A stretch of DNA of 64,000 nucleotides from Rhyacophila brunnea (Eukaryota; Arthropoda; Insecta; Trichoptera; Rhyacophilidae), in the NCBI GenBank assembly GCA_022495005.1, contig JAGYXB010000796.1, positions 353,257 through 417,256 on the forward strand. The letters are read 5' to 3'. Positions 1 to 11,895 of this stretch are shown one piece after another. The first letter of the stretch is position 1, and the number at the start of each line of letters is the position of its first letter. Both the position numbers and the translations under genes were made by a program. The notes beneath the pieces were generated by a model. It searched no databases. It worked only from the letters and a program-made list of their open reading frames with translations, and was not told the DNA's origin.

Positions 1-22
1 ATCTTACTGGGGGTGCGATATA
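1..22. mobile_element. Terminus of an upstream TIR element
   Basis: The first bases read CTTACTGGGGGTGCGATA. The same terminus recurs as inverted ends at about 11210 and 13791, where it bounds a 2.6-kb element. The window therefore opens in the last bases of another copy lying mostly upstream. Only the terminus is visible, so nothing can be said about its coding content. Confidence 0.7.
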
Positions 23-296
23 CATTTCAACTGCGTTCAACGTTTCCGTTTATCGGCAGATTAAGGAAACTATAAAAAATGCATTCGTCACGAGATGCGC
101 ACAGAAATGCGCACCAAACTTAAAATGGCGGCGATCTGCGCGAGCTGTCAGTGTCACTTTCATACACAATGACTTCATCACAACAGACGTTTAGTAGGAG
201 GCTTGAAACCTTCGTAGGTTTTATAAATTATTGCGAAAATGTGTGTGAAACAGAAAGGAGGAGACGCTTGCGACTGCAAAAAGATACATCAGAGAT

Positions 297-1950
297 ATGG
301 ACAACCCATACTCAAGGTATAGTGCGGTGGAATTTCGAAACAAGTTTCGATTTTCGAAAGATGTTCGAAACGCGATATTCCCGATGGTGAGAAGTGACCT
401 GCAAAAAGTTACACAGAAAGGCTTACCCATTGCACCAGAAGTGCAACTTCTTCTTACCCTCAGATATTACGCTACTGGAAGCATTCAGGTAAGCCACATT
501 GGAAAACACTACATACCTACCTATTTTTATTTTATGAAAGAGTTCATTCTCATAAACATGATAATAGAGTTAAATGATATAGTACCTACCTAATACGATT
601 TTATGTAAAAGGTTGATTGGGATCATTAGATCTTTTTTTTGATAAAAACACATATTGACACAACAATTTCAGTACCTGCCTACGTGTTCAGTAAACGGTG
701 CCTGTTTTAATTTATCATCATCACTAATTCAAAATAAAATTCTACTTTTCAGTCTATATATGGGGATATCGGAAGGGTTCACCAGTCCACCATTTCCAGA
801 ACAATCCAGCGAGTGTCGGCATCTCTGGCTCAGCATTTCAACAGATACATCAAATTTGACATATCTGATGAAAATTGCCAGCGGTTCGAGTCGATGGGGA
901 ATTTTCCCGGAGTCTCTGGCTGTATTGATTGTAGTCACAGAAAAATTAAGAACCCTGGCGGTGAACACGGAGAAGTGTTTCGAAACCGCAAAAGAGTTTT
1001 CTCTCTTAATGTCCAGGTAATCTTAATATTTACTAAATACTGTAAAAATTATATCTACTTAATTGAAACTAACCGCAGAATACTTTAGACGTGATACTTT
1101 ATTGTAATGTGGTTTATCGTGTAAAATCAATAAATCACTGAACAGATTATTATATACCTAAGAGCGAAACCACGGGCGCTGTGTCGTGAGACCACTGTAT
1201 TCCGACTGCGAGTGGGAGTGAATACGCAACAGCGGTGCATTCTCACTTCCGCTCGCAGTCGGAATACAGCGGTCTCACGAAGGAGCGCCCGTATGGCTTC
1301 GCTCTAACATATATAAGACCTTAATACACAATGCATTTCAAAATAATGATTTTCTGACCATTATATTAAATTATTAATGGTACGCTAAATATCCAATATA
1401 TGATCTGCCATCCAAAGCATCATGTCGATCAACCATTCAAAATTATTAAACTGACCATGTTTTTTAGGTTGTCGGCGGTCCCAGGCTTGAAATATTGGAC
1501 ATCGTTGTTCGTTGGCCGGGTAGCTATCACGACAGTTACATTTTCGGTAATAGTAGAGTGAAACAGCGATTTCAAGAAGGACTTTTATCTGGTATCCTTC
1601 TAGGCGACTCCGGTTACCCTTGTTTACCATACTTGTTCACACCGCTAGCAAACCCTGTTTCGCGTGCTGACAGACGGTACAACAAGGCACAGATCACCAC
1701 AAGAAATTCCGTAGAACGACTTTTTGGGGTCTGGAAGATGCGGTTTGCCTGCTTGGCTAAAGGCATCAGTACTAAACAGTCGACAACAATTACGATTATA
1801 ATTGCCTGTGCTGTTCTGCACAATATTGACCCTGAATTCTTGGCAGATCAAGAAATTGTGCCAGAGGAACCAAGCCCTCCATATACAGGAATTGACTCAA
1901 TCGAGGGAATTGCTGCTCGTAGAGCTTTTATAGCCCGCCAGTTCAGATAA
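297..1950 (+). CDS. HARBI1-like PIF/Harbinger transposase, copy H1 (three exons)
   Basis: DDE-superfamily (DDE_Tnp_4) nuclease expected to cut and join Harbinger element ends in the nucleus. Exons read as 297-488, 753-1016 and 1468-1950, all phase 0 with GT-AG introns, giving about 312 codons with no stop. Catalytic candidates: Asp in GCIDCSH (exon 2), Asp in LLGDSGY and Glu in NSVERLFG (exon 3). Homologous copy H2 lies inverted at 16178-17855 with the same exon boundaries, which supports the model. H2 has more N-terminal sequence. In H1 the matching residues sit in another frame (about 151-250), and an in-frame stop at 246-248 precedes the 297 ATG, so the N-terminus is probably truncated by a frameshift. 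Intron 2 contains a 143-bp MITE. The convergent gene at 3767-8749 is its likely Myb partner. Family call is solid; activity is unknown. Confidence 0.82.
1162..1304. mobile_element. Hairpin MITE in HARBI1 H1 intron 2
   Basis: The two halves are near-perfect inverted complements (GAGCGAA...TTCGCTC), with arms of roughly 60 bp. TAA flanks both sides (1159-1161 and 1305-1307). The 3-bp TAA target duplication fits a non-autonomous PIF/Harbinger element. It is non-coding and sits inside an intron, so splicing would remove it. Confidence 0.75.
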
Positions 1951-1952
1951 GT

Positions 1953-2740
1953 TTTTGTTATAAAATTGTGCCAGTGTAATTGAATATTTACCGTCAACAA
2001 TGTATCTTGCAAGTTTTTATTAGCGATTTTTATGAAAAGTATGCAAATGTAATTTAACAGTCAACTGTGTATCTTATAAGTTTTTGTTTTAAATGTTTAT
2101 TATAATTGTACCTAGGCCAATGTAATTTAAAAGTTACCGCCCAACTGTGTATCTTATAACTTTTGTTTTAATGTGTTTTATAATAATACCTATGGCAATG
2201 TAATTTCAAACTTACCGTCCAACTGTGTGTCTTATAAGTTTTTGTTTTAAATGTTTATTATAATTGTACCTAGGCCAATGTAATTTAAAAGTTACCGCCC
2301 AACTGTGTATCTTATAACTTTTGTTTTAATGTGTTTTATAATAATACCTATGGCAATGTAATTTCAAACTTACCGTCCAACTGTGTGTCTTATAAGTTTT
2401 TGTTTTAAATGTTTATTATAATTGTACCTAGGCCAATGTAATTTAAAAGTTACCGCCCAACTGTGTATCTTATAACTTTTGTTTTAATGTGTTTTATAAT
2501 AATACCTATGGCAATGTAATTTCAAGCTTACCGTCCAACTGTGTGTCTTATAAGTTTTTGTTTTAAATGTTTTTTTATAAAATGTACCAGTGTAATTAAA
2601 TATTTGTCATTGTGTATCATGATTTTTTTTGTTATTAGTGCTTTTTATAAAAAGTATGCCAATGCAACTGAATAGTTATGACCAGTGTATCACTCTTATA
2701 TTATATTAGTTTTTGTTTTAAATGTTTTTTTATAAAATTG
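1953..2740. repeat. 158-bp minisatellite downstream of HARBI1 H1
   Basis: The marker CCTAGGCCAATG recurs at 2111, 2269 and 2427, an exact 158-bp period over three units. Each unit is two diverged halves of about 79 bp that share AACTGTGTRTCTTATAA. Weaker monomers extend on both sides, from just after the transposase stop to about 2740. No coding potential seen. Confidence 0.85.
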
Positions 2741-3330
2741 TGCCAAAAGAAACTGCGTAATGTTATATTATTCAAACCCATCCATCTCGTAAAACATTAT
2801 TTATTTATTTAAAAGATAAACATACTGAGTACATAACGAATAATGAATAATTTTGTTTTTTAAATGATTGAACATTTGACATTTTCAAATTCAAAGCGTT
2901 CCACGACATGACATAAAGTTTTAAATATAAATGCATGGTAATGTGAGTAAATAATACAATAAAATAAAAGCACACTGTACCACACAGTGAATTAATTTGA
3001 TAGACCCTATCTTAAAAACATATAAAACAATGTCCACCTAAATCATTGAGGAAAGTTAGATCCAGAGCATAAACCAATGGGTTGGACAAATTGCTAAAAA
3101 CTAATTCAAGAAACCAGCAAGATTTCTTTTATAATACTGAACGAGAAAAAAGGATTTTATTTTCTCATTAGTTTTTGTCTCTGGTTTCATACAAATAATG
3201 AAACTCCTTAACTAAGAAATAAGCACATATTCTTCTTCTTCGGCCATATCCGCCCCTTAGTTGGAGCATATGGACAGCACGCGGCGCCTCCAAGAATCTC
3301 AGTCGCTCGCCAGTCTTCAAACTTGCATAC
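2741..3330. other. AT-rich spacer with a LINE 3'-tail scrap
   Basis: No gene seen in 2741-3230. The stretch at about 3230-3310 resembles 15657-15700 (shared GGAGCATATGGACA and GCCTCCAAGAATC). On the minus strand it ends in GAAGAAGAAG, like the tails of the LINE fragments elsewhere in the window. Confidence 0.4.
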
Positions 3331-4430
3331 CTTGCGTGTGCGCTGTGCTTCGACCATTATCCTCGTTATCTCATTCTGAAATAAAATAATATACATCATT
3401 ATTTGTGAAAAACTCAAATACTCTCATAATGACTATCATTCATTTTAGTTATTGCTTGCTTCCATCATTTCATTGTTTGTGACACATTCACATTTTCTAA
3501 CAATTTTTTTACAATAATTGTAAGTTTATCTTTGACTTAAAAGAATATATTTTTTTTAATGTTTTCAGATACATATTTATTAATTAATACAGTTGAAATT
3601 GTAAATTATCAAAAAAATGTCTCAAATTGCAAGCTTCGTATTTTTCCGCTAGGTGCCTCTGCTGGTCATCCCCATGAAATATGCCTGCATGTCAGGTTTA
3701 AAGAAAGTTTGAAAGATTTGAATTTAAAAAATTAATTAATACCTCCCGTTCAAGTGCTATCCTCGTTCAGTCGCGTCTGCGCTGTGATTCGACCATCATC
3801 CTCGTTATCTCATTCTGAAATAAAATAATATACATCATTATTTGTGAAAACCTCATAATGACTCATTCAATTCTATTTATTGCTTGCTTCCATCATTTCA
3901 TTGTTTGTGACAAATTCACATTTCCTAACATATTTTTTACAGTAACAGTTGAAATTGTAAATTATCAAAAAAAAGTCTCAAATTGCAAGCTTCGTATTTT
4001 CCGCTAGGTGCCTCTGATGGTTTAAAGAAAGTTTTAACGATTTGAATATAAAAAATTAATTCATACCTCCCGTTCAAGTGCTATCCTCGCCCGTTCAACT
4101 TCCATCTTCGCTACCTCCTTCTGAAATAAAATAATACATGTCATTATTTGTGAAAATCTCATAATGACTCATTCAATTCTATTTATTGCTTGCTTCCATC
4201 ATTTCATTGTTTGTGACAAATTCACATTTCCCAACATTTTTTTTACAGTAACAGTTGAAATTGTAAATTATCAAAAAAAAGTCTCAAATTGCAAGCTTCG
4301 TATTTTCCGCCAGGTGCCTCTGCTGGTTTAAAGAAAGTTTTAACGATTTGAATTTAAAAAATTAATTCATACCTCCCGTTCAAGTGCTATCCTCGCCCGT
4401 TCAATTTCTATCCTCGCTACTTCCTTCTGA
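3331..4430 (-). repeat. Tandem 306-bp units, each carrying one small exon
   Basis: Acceptor sites of successive exon-like blocks on the minus strand lie at 4426, 4120, 3814 and 3375; the first three are exactly 306 bp apart. Each unit holds an intron tail (ATTTTATTTCAG), a 45-72-nt exon and a GTATG-type donor. The units at 4373-4426 and 4067-4120 are 54-nt exons, 18 codons each and rich in Glu, Arg and Ile, as in an alpha-helical coiled coil. The unit at 3743-3814 runs into a stop after 15 codons. The 3331-3375 unit has its own donor and may be unused. Confidence 0.8.
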
Positions 4431-7400
4431 AATAAAATAATACACGTCATTATCTGTGAACAATAATTTGAACTTATTTGAATTAAATAACCTTTGAATG
4501 CCAACATAGTGTACTCTCATAATGATTATCATACAATTATATTTATTGCTCGATTTATTATTTCATAACTCAATACAAGAAAATTTTGAAGACACCCCTT
4601 TTATGAAACATGTCTGAAGTGTTTAAAGAAAGTTTGAAAGGATCTCTAGATATAAATTTGATTGGTTGAGTAAACAAACCTATATAAATTGATACGGATT
4701 GAAATTTTAATTAAGTTTCGTTACCTCTAGCGCATGCTCCTCGTCCATATGCTGCAGTACCCGTGCATGCTGCGCTCTTATGCACCCCTCTCCTACGGCC
4801 GAAGCGCCCACCTGAAACCATAACATTTCTAATTAAATTTTGTGCATTCAACTGCCTGTCATACTCGTTTACATTAATTATTTCACTGCTCAATAAAAAC
4901 TGTCTAAAATAAAAGTGAGAACTCAAATAAATATATAAATTAATCATACCATCAAATCGCCATCCCGCCTTGTCTGGGTGTGAATAACTGATTGCCGAAT
5001 TTGGACACTTCCCCTCTGCGATCGCGGTCTCGGAAACAATCGGCGAACAGGTGGTGGAGACACTAATGGGGCGGAGGTTAGAGGTGTTAGTATTCGTGTC
5101 GAAGAGCCATGTGGTAGCTCGCACGGTGTGTGCTGTGATTGTAAATATGTCTGTGGTTGTGCTGGTTCGGAGGTGTCAAGGTGGGATGGTTGTAAAATTG
5201 ATTGAGAGCCGTGTGGAAGCTCACTCAATGTGTGCAGTGATGATGTCGGTGTATATGTTTGTGTTGGTGACTCTGTATGTTGGTTTGTTTGGAGGGTGTG
5301 TCCATGTGGTGAACATGTGTTTTCGAGAGAATTTAATGCCTGTAAATGCATCCCATCAGAATCTCCATTATGCTGCCACTCTATTCGCAGATTGTCTGCT
5401 ACAGCTGCGAACGCAGCCGGGTTGTTGGTTGGCCTGGAAGCCAAGGGTGGACCACCGCCAGTTCTCATGATGCTGGCCCTCTCTGCCGTGTCAGCTTTCC
5501 TTATGTTTGACCTCATGGTATTCCACAATGTGTTTAACATAGCGGCAGTTCGCTAGAATAAAGCAGTTTTACCATAAATTATTAATTATATTGATGTGAC
5601 ATAATATGCGTATTATTCATGAAAATGATATTAAGACACGTAAAAGACTTACCTATGCCCGCTTACGCACACTGTCGGCATGCCGCTAGTTGGTACCTAG
5701 TGCGTAAATGTGACGTTAAAAAACAAACGTGGCCATCTCCAGTCACTGACTTTTTTGAGATTTTTGGTTGGTATGACTTCTTGTGTTGTTTTATATAATA
5801 ATATTCACTTCAGACATGTCTATCTCCTTATTTTCTGCTTAAAAAATCAAAATAAAAGTTGTGATTTTTTTCAAACTTAGTCATCTCCATTGACTTTTTA
5901 TATCAAACGTGGTCACATTCGTCTTAGCCAATCACGACGTAGCACTTTTTCAGAATGGCCAATCATGTCGTGGCATTTTATCAATATGGCTCCCATCAGC
6001 AAAAAGTTTTTTCTGTATATAAGATGTGCTCTTCAAGTTTTTAAGCGAAATAATTGTCAAAGAATGGAAAATAATCCAAATAAAGTTTAAAATAGTGTCT
6101 CCAGAGAATGCACGATAGTTTACCAGATCAAATTATACCATTAAACGTTCAAAGAAGACTGAAAAACGGTAAGTAAATTTTGATTTTCAAACGTTTTACG
6201 ACAGTTAGCATCTTAGAACCTCAGGGCTGTGCCTTGGCTGTTCATATTTTAAGTTCAGTTTTAAAGCTGCATAATATCGTGTAAACTGGTGCAGTCATCT
6301 ATATTTTTTTATATATTTTTATTCAAAAATATTGTTATGTTTGCTTAGTTACCTATTTAATTCTAATATCATAAAACTCAAAATAAATTCATAAACCCAA
6401 TTATAATTTTCAAATTATTAAGTGTTAGTTGTAAATATGAAATAAGTTATACATTTATATTGTTGTTTTTTTCGGGTGCCGGACGAAATCCCGAAGGTCG
6501 AAATCCCGAAAAATAAAAAAATATAAACAGTAATAATTTTCAACCAGCGGCACCCCAATAGGCGGCGCGATTGTTAATTTAACAAGATAATTAAAATAGT
6601 TATATAAAAACTATTATTAATTATAAAATGAAGCAAGAAAATAATTTTCAACCAGCGGCACCCCAATGGCGGCGCTTTTTCTAGATTGTAATTTAACAAG
6701 ATAATTAGAATAGTTATATAAAAACTATTGGAATGATGCAACAAAATAATTTTCAACCAGCGGCACCCCAATAGGCGGCGCGTTTTCTAGATGTGTAATT
6801 TAACAAGATAATTAGAATAGTTATATAAAAACTATTGTTAATTATGGAATGATGCAACAAAATAATTTTCAACCAGCGGCACTCCAAAAGGCGGCGCTTT
6901 TTCTCGATTGTATATTTTAACTAGATAATTAAAATAGTAGTATTTAAAACTATTATTAATTATGAAATGAAGCAAGAAAATAATTTTCAACCAGCGGTAC
7001 CCCAATAGGCGGCGCTTTTCCTTGAGTAAGTAATTTAACAAGATAATTAAAATAGTTATATAAAAACTGTTATTAATTATGAAATGAAGCAACAAAATAA
7101 TTTTCAACCAGCTGCACCCCAATAGGCGGCGCTTTTCCTCAATTGTATAATTAAACAAGATAATTAAAATAGTTATATAAGAACAATTATTAATTATGGA
7201 ATGAAGTAAGAAAATAATTATCTTGTTTAATTACACGCTCTAGAAAAAGAACCGCCTATTGGGGTATCGCTTGTTGAAAATTATTTTTTTTGCATTATTT
7301 CATAATTAATAATAGTTTTTATATAACTATTTTGATTATCTTGTTAAATTATACAATCGAGAAAAAGCGTCCCCTTTTGGGGTGCCGCTGGTTGAAAATT

Positions 7401-8749
7401 ATTTTGTTGCTTGATTCCATAATCATGAATAGTTTTTTTATAACTATTTTAATTATCTTGTTAAATTACACATTCAAGAAAAAGCGCCGCCTATTGGGGT
7501 ACCGCTGGTTGAAAATTATTTTTTTGTTTCATTCCATAATTAATAATAGTTTTTAATACTACTATTTTAATTATCTAGATAAATTATACAATCGAGAAAA
7601 AGCGCCGCCTTTTGGGGTGCCGCTGGTTGAAAATTATTTTGTTGCTTGATTCCATAATTATGAATAGTTTTTATTATAACTATTTTAATTATCTTGTTAA
7701 ATTACACATTCAAGAAAAAGCGTCGCCTATTGGGGTACCGCTGATTGAAAATTATTTTTTTGCTTCATTCCATAATTAATAATAGTTTTTTATACTACTA
7801 TTTTAATTATCTAGATAAATTATACAATCGAGAAAAAGCGCCGCCTTTTGGGGTACCGCTGGTTGAAAATTATTTTGTTGCTTCATTCCATAATTAATAA
7901 CAGTTTTCATATAACTATTTTAATTATCTTGTTAAATTACACACCCAAGAAAAAGCGCCGCCTATTGGGGAACCGCTGGTTGAAAATTAATACTGTTTAT
8001 ATATTTTTATTTTTCGGGATTTCGGCCTTCGGGATTCCGGCCATTCGGAATTTCGGCCATTCGGGATTTTGGCTTTCGGGATTTCGGCTTTCGGGATGTC
8101 GGCATTCGGGATTTCGTCCGGCACCCATTTTAACACAACCCTGTTTGTTAGAATACAAAACAAACCAATCGAATACAAAACAAAACTGTCCATCTCCAAT
8201 AGTATTTATTTCAAACCTGGTCAAATCCAGATGATACAAAACAAACAAAGCCATCTCCAACATAAAATCGTAAATATCTTGTTTGTTAAAGATTCGCGAT
8301 TATTAAGCATTGTTTAAATCGTATCTTTTAAATAAAATATAATCATAAATTAGGAAATTATTAACTTACGGGTTCAAATTAACCACAAAAACAAAAAAGT
8401 TGATTTATTCAGTTTCACTTGTGATGGAGATGGCTACGTTTGTTTTTTAGCGTCACAAATGGACTTAAATGTTCCAATAAAATAACCTTCTATTGATATA
8501 ATATCACTAAACTGTAGTTCAATCTATATAATATAGTACATAATATCATTACTTACTGTTATTCCTTGGCTTAGCCTATTGAATTCGACTGTTATCCTAG
8601 CCCAGGCGGCACGTTTCCGCGCGTTGCTGAACGCATTTGTTATACGCGAATTTATTATCAATGTTTCCCTATCGGCACAGCTAACTAACAATTCCTTTTC
8701 TACTAACTAAACTAACTGCCCGTCGTCGTTGTGCCACAATAGGATTCAT
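3767..8749 (-). CDS. Myb/SANT-like (zeste-type) Harbinger partner, frameshifted
   Basis: Probable DNA-binding partner of the H1 transposase; PIF/Harbinger elements usually carry such a second gene. Exons on the minus strand: 8749-8557, 5552-4950, 4811-4725, 4426-4373, 4120-4067 and 3814-3767, all joining in phase 0. The Myb/SANT-like domain is split by intron 1. Exon 1 has ARKRAAWARITVEFN; exon 2 opens with LNTLWNTMRSNIRKA and contains RTGGGPP, the signature of insect zeste-like Myb domains. A Pro/Ser/Thr-rich linker follows, then Glu/Arg-rich coiled-coil exons. A 1-nt frameshift near 8700 separates the initiator segment from the domain. The first intron contains nested transposons. Domain call strong, exact ends moderate. 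Confidence 0.65.
5710..8456. mobile_element. Outer TIR element in the Myb intron (AAAT duplication)
   Basis: Left end GTGACGTTAAAAAACAAACG and right end with the complementary GTTTTTTAGCGTCAC form inverted repeats of about 35 bp that also contain GGCCATCTCC. AAAT flanks both sides (5706-5709 and 8457-8460). CCATCTCC motifs recur subterminally near 5882, 8188 and 8252. No transposase is present, so it is non-autonomous. A second element occupies 6474-8126 inside it. Confidence 0.72.
6474..8126. mobile_element. Fold-back element of about 116-bp units in two orientations
   Basis: Outer termini are perfect inverted repeats (GGGTGCCGGACGAAATCCCG and its complement). Inside, a unit of about 107-120 bp containing TTTTCAACCAGCGGCACCCC is repeated about six times in one orientation (6530-7190). 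After a switch near 7200 about seven units follow in the opposite orientation (7215-7990). The right end carries extra copies of a TTCGGGATTTCGG motif. Apparent ORFs here are repeat translations. No clean target duplication seen. Confidence 0.85.
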
Positions 8750-9264
8750 GATGATGCTAATAAATGAAAATGAAAATGATGCTAAGCTGGTAAAAATGAT
8801 CGAGATCGTGGTTCAATGGAGGTGTTTGTAAATATAATATTGACAATGATCCGTGAAGCTGTATTGCCATATTATGGAAATATTTACTGGGTATACTTTG
8901 ATCGTTTCGTGCATTATGAAGTAAAAAATAAATATGATGTTGTAACAAATAAATTATTTAAAGTTCATGATAATTATTTATTTATATTTATTAAATTTAT
9001 ATGGTACCGTTTTCACATTTTTACACCGATTCACAATTTCATAATTTTAAATTATTTTCGGGAAATTTAAAATTAGGTAACATTATCCATGGCATGACGC
9101 GTATTACGTCGGCGACGTGACGTCACTATCCGTCAGATTAGATATGGGAAATGAGTCACTTAATGAGGACTCCGACCGAATAGCTCAATTACGGATAGTG
9201 ATTTGTTCGGACTAATTAGGTCAATTGTGTCTTTTGTTGCCGTAATAAAATGTATAGTTACTAT
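8750..9264. other. Spacer with CRE-like palindromes
   Basis: No gene recognised. Near 9095-9130 there is a dense run of ACGTC motifs including the palindrome GTGACGTCAC. That could be a CRE/ATF-type site or part of an element end; nothing nearby identifies a target. Confidence 0.2.
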
Positions 9265-9535
9265 TTCTTCCTATACTGCGTGCACACTCTCGCGTATCTC
9301 GTTCGCCTCGAACGAGATATTCCGTTCGCCGGGCAGCGTATCCTTTGCACCCACGTTTCTTCATATACTGCGCGCGCACTTTAGTTCAACGGAACGAAAT
9401 ATTCAGTTCGTCTGGCAGCGTGTCCTTCGCACCCACGTTTCTTCCTATACTGCGCTCGCACTCTAGTTCAACGGAACGACAAATTCAGTTCGTCTGGCAG
9501 CGTGTCCTTCGCACCCACGTTTCTTCCTATACTGT
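9265..9535. repeat. 82-bp tandem repeat, about three units
   Basis: CACCCACGTTTCTT recurs at 9348, 9430 and 9512, an 82-bp period. Units contain CGTCTGGCAGCGTGTCCTTC and ATACTGCG. The block is visibly GC-richer than its surroundings. ORFs crossing it are repeat translations. Confidence 0.8.
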
Positions 9536-9756
9536 CTATTGTCTACGGACACGTCGAGACGTGTTAATACGTTTGAGTTGCCCGCCAAACCACCACGGAC
9601 GAGCACGTAGAGTGTCCGTAGTACCCCGCGCGCGTCCAGTCGGGTTCAGCGTCAAATCAGGGATAGGAAACCATAAGCACAGAAAAGTTTTTACTGGAAA
9701 ACTCCTATTTGAAATAGCAAGACTTTGCAGCAAAATATGGGGCCAATGAAATCAAT

Positions 9757-9843
9757 ATGGAAAGCACTAATTTAACAGAAGAATTTGATAACTTATACAA
9801 GAAACTGCGGGAACAACCAGACAAGTTTTTCGAAAAAGAGTAA
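9757..9843 (+). pseudogene. Possible N-terminal exon relic of a HARBI1-type transposase
   Basis: A 28-codon stretch contains EEFDNLYKKLREQPDKFF before a TAA. The pattern Leu-x-x-Leu-Arg-x-x-Pro-x-x-Phe-Phe resembles the segment before the YFRMS motif in many HARBI1 proteins. YFRMS itself is absent and no downstream nuclease follows in this frame. It could equally be an unrelated small ORF. Confidence 0.25.
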
Positions 9844-10325
9844 CATGAGAAAATATTTGATTAAGTATATTCTAATTGGTCTAAGTTTTTTTCTATTCTT
9901 TTTGAGTCAATTTTTGCGATCCGACTATCGCCTTTTGGCATCTTCAAACACCACCAATGGTGAATATACACTGTCATCTGATATAGTTAATTCCTGTTTA
10001 TTTGGTAAATTTATATTTATGAATTTAAATTCAAATTCCATCAAGTACCCTTGGTCGATTTTATAATTTGATTATATATTGGATAATATGTAAGTTAAAG
10101 TTTAAAAAGACTTTTCGGTTCATATGGTGTGAATGTAGGTGTAGAATGTACGCTTCATAACTCTGCACCCCGGCTCTAGGATGGAAATGTAAAACTTGTA
10201 TGCTATATTATGTTGTGGATCTTCAATCATCATGAAGCAACAAAATATTGTAAGTCTGTATAATTTTAATGAATGAATTTTTAATTGGTAGAAATCAGTG
10301 ATCACAAAATATTGTAATATTTCAG

Positions 10326-10529
10326 GTGCGTACACAGCAGCGCGAAGAAGAACGGCGTGACAAAGTACACACCTTATTGGTATAAAATATTTCAATATTA
10401 AACATCAATATTAAAATATAAAACAGCGATCACAAAACATTGGTAATATTTCAGGTACGTGAAATGCAATGCAAATATGAGCAAATGCTAAGCGAAGAGG
10501 AACGCCGTAAGAGGCTACATGCTCCGATG
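10326..10529 (+). CDS. Two coiled-coil exons, probable H2 partner-gene remnant
   Basis: Two phase-0 exons bounded by TTTCAG acceptors and GTATRA donors: 10326-10379 (54 nt) and 10455-10529 (75 nt). They encode Arg/Glu-rich helices (QQREEERRDK and MLSEEERRKR). Size, phase and composition match the amplified exons of the Myb gene on the opposite strand at 3.7-4.8 kb. They lie convergent with HARBI1 H2 (16178-17855), mirroring the H1 layout. No Myb domain was found upstream and the 3' end is interrupted by the element at 11210-13791. A possible terminal exon near 13811 does not keep phase. Exon calls moderate, gene identity inferred. Confidence 0.45.
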
Positions 10530-11209
10530 GTATGAAACTTTTAATATATCTTGGATCACTCTTAGAAAGTTTCCCACTGTTGCTGGCATTAATCTGTGTG
10601 TCCCTGATAGCTGTATGAGGATATAGAGGATCAGTTATTCATTCCCTCGTTAATATTCGATCGTTCGAAATATTATATTCTATAAAAATAATTTAATTTC
10701 GGTAGGAATGTTTTATAAATATTGCGATGAAGGGTAAAGTCAAACGATCAGTTTGTTTGCCTTGATGAGCATTTATTGCAATAAGGCGAGAGAAGTACAG
10801 GGGAAAAATTACAAAAACAAAAAAAATTAATACAAGCAAGTCATGTCGAATATATATTTAATCGTATGTATTGTGTATATGTAATTTAATTCTATCGACA
10901 CAGGTATACAGACCTCTGCAGAGACCAGTATATTTCTATATTTAAACACTATCGTGTACAGGAGAGCTTATCAATAATCTAAACAATTAACTTATTACTA
11001 GGCTGTTCGGCGGGCGGTAGAAGAGACGCGGTGCTTCCCAGAGCTATTCAATATTAATTTTATATTCATTTCAACTAAATTATACGGATTTTTCGGCTTA
11101 TGTAACATGGCAGGTACCTATTGTTTAGGGTGCTTCGGCCTTGAGGAGTCGATCCTTGTTGCACCGTGCTTTCTAAATAACCGCTATGTATAATATATCA
11201 TAAATCATA
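10530..11209. other. Intron or intergenic spacer
   Basis: AT-rich, no recognisable gene. The last about 30 bases flank the TIR element that starts at 11210. Confidence 0.3.
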
Positions 11210-11895
11210 TCGCACCCCCAGTAAGATACTGTCGTAAGTCTGAAATGGGCGTTTTCGAGTTATGGATGTGGTTGGATTCGTATTTTTTTTTGCTATTTTA
11301 ATAAAATACTGTCGTTTGTCAAACTCAAATAGTGTCAGAGAGAAAGCACTTAATACAGTACATTACTTTCCGAAAACTGTTAAATCGATAATAAAATAGT
11401 GTTGTAACTAAGTTACGACAGTATTTTACAAGAAGCTTTCTAAAAAACTAAAACAATATTTTTCAAAAAAATACTGTTGTAACTCTGTTACTACAGGAAG
11501 ATCTTGAGATACAGCGTAATTTTCTCACTAGTTGCATGGATATTATTGTTCCAAAGTATTCAAACAAAAAAACTGGAAGCAGTAGAGGCAACAGTTTTTA
11601 TTATCAACTTCAATTAAATAAATAGAAGTAGAATAAAAAAAGTATGCAAAAAATACTTTATCAACACATATGGGGTGAGTGAAAGGTACTGCTCCACTGC
11701 ATGGAAAACAAGAGATCTCCTTTCCGGAATCCCAATTCCAGAACAAAGAGGTCACCATGGCAATCACAAAAAAAATTGATGACGATTTAAAAAATGATAT
11801 AAGAGCTCACATTAAGTCTTTCCCAGTGATCGAGTAACATTATTCGCGTGCACAGACGTCTAGTTTGTTTTTAGATGGTAAATTAACAATTCTGT

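Noticed and set aside
4944..5556. Overlapping + strand ORFs of 108-139 codons opposite the Myb exon 2
   Set aside because: Low-complexity antisense shadows of the Myb/SANT linker exon; the minus-strand reading has domain motifs and splice sites, the plus-strand ones have none.
6574..7556. ORFs with repeated GCRWLKIILL...NNSFYITILIILLN on both strands
   Set aside because: These are translations of the fold-back element's repeat units, not membrane proteins.
6474..8126. CRISPR-like array
   Set aside because: Units are about 116 bp, flip orientation and lie within TIRs; the genome is eukaryotic.
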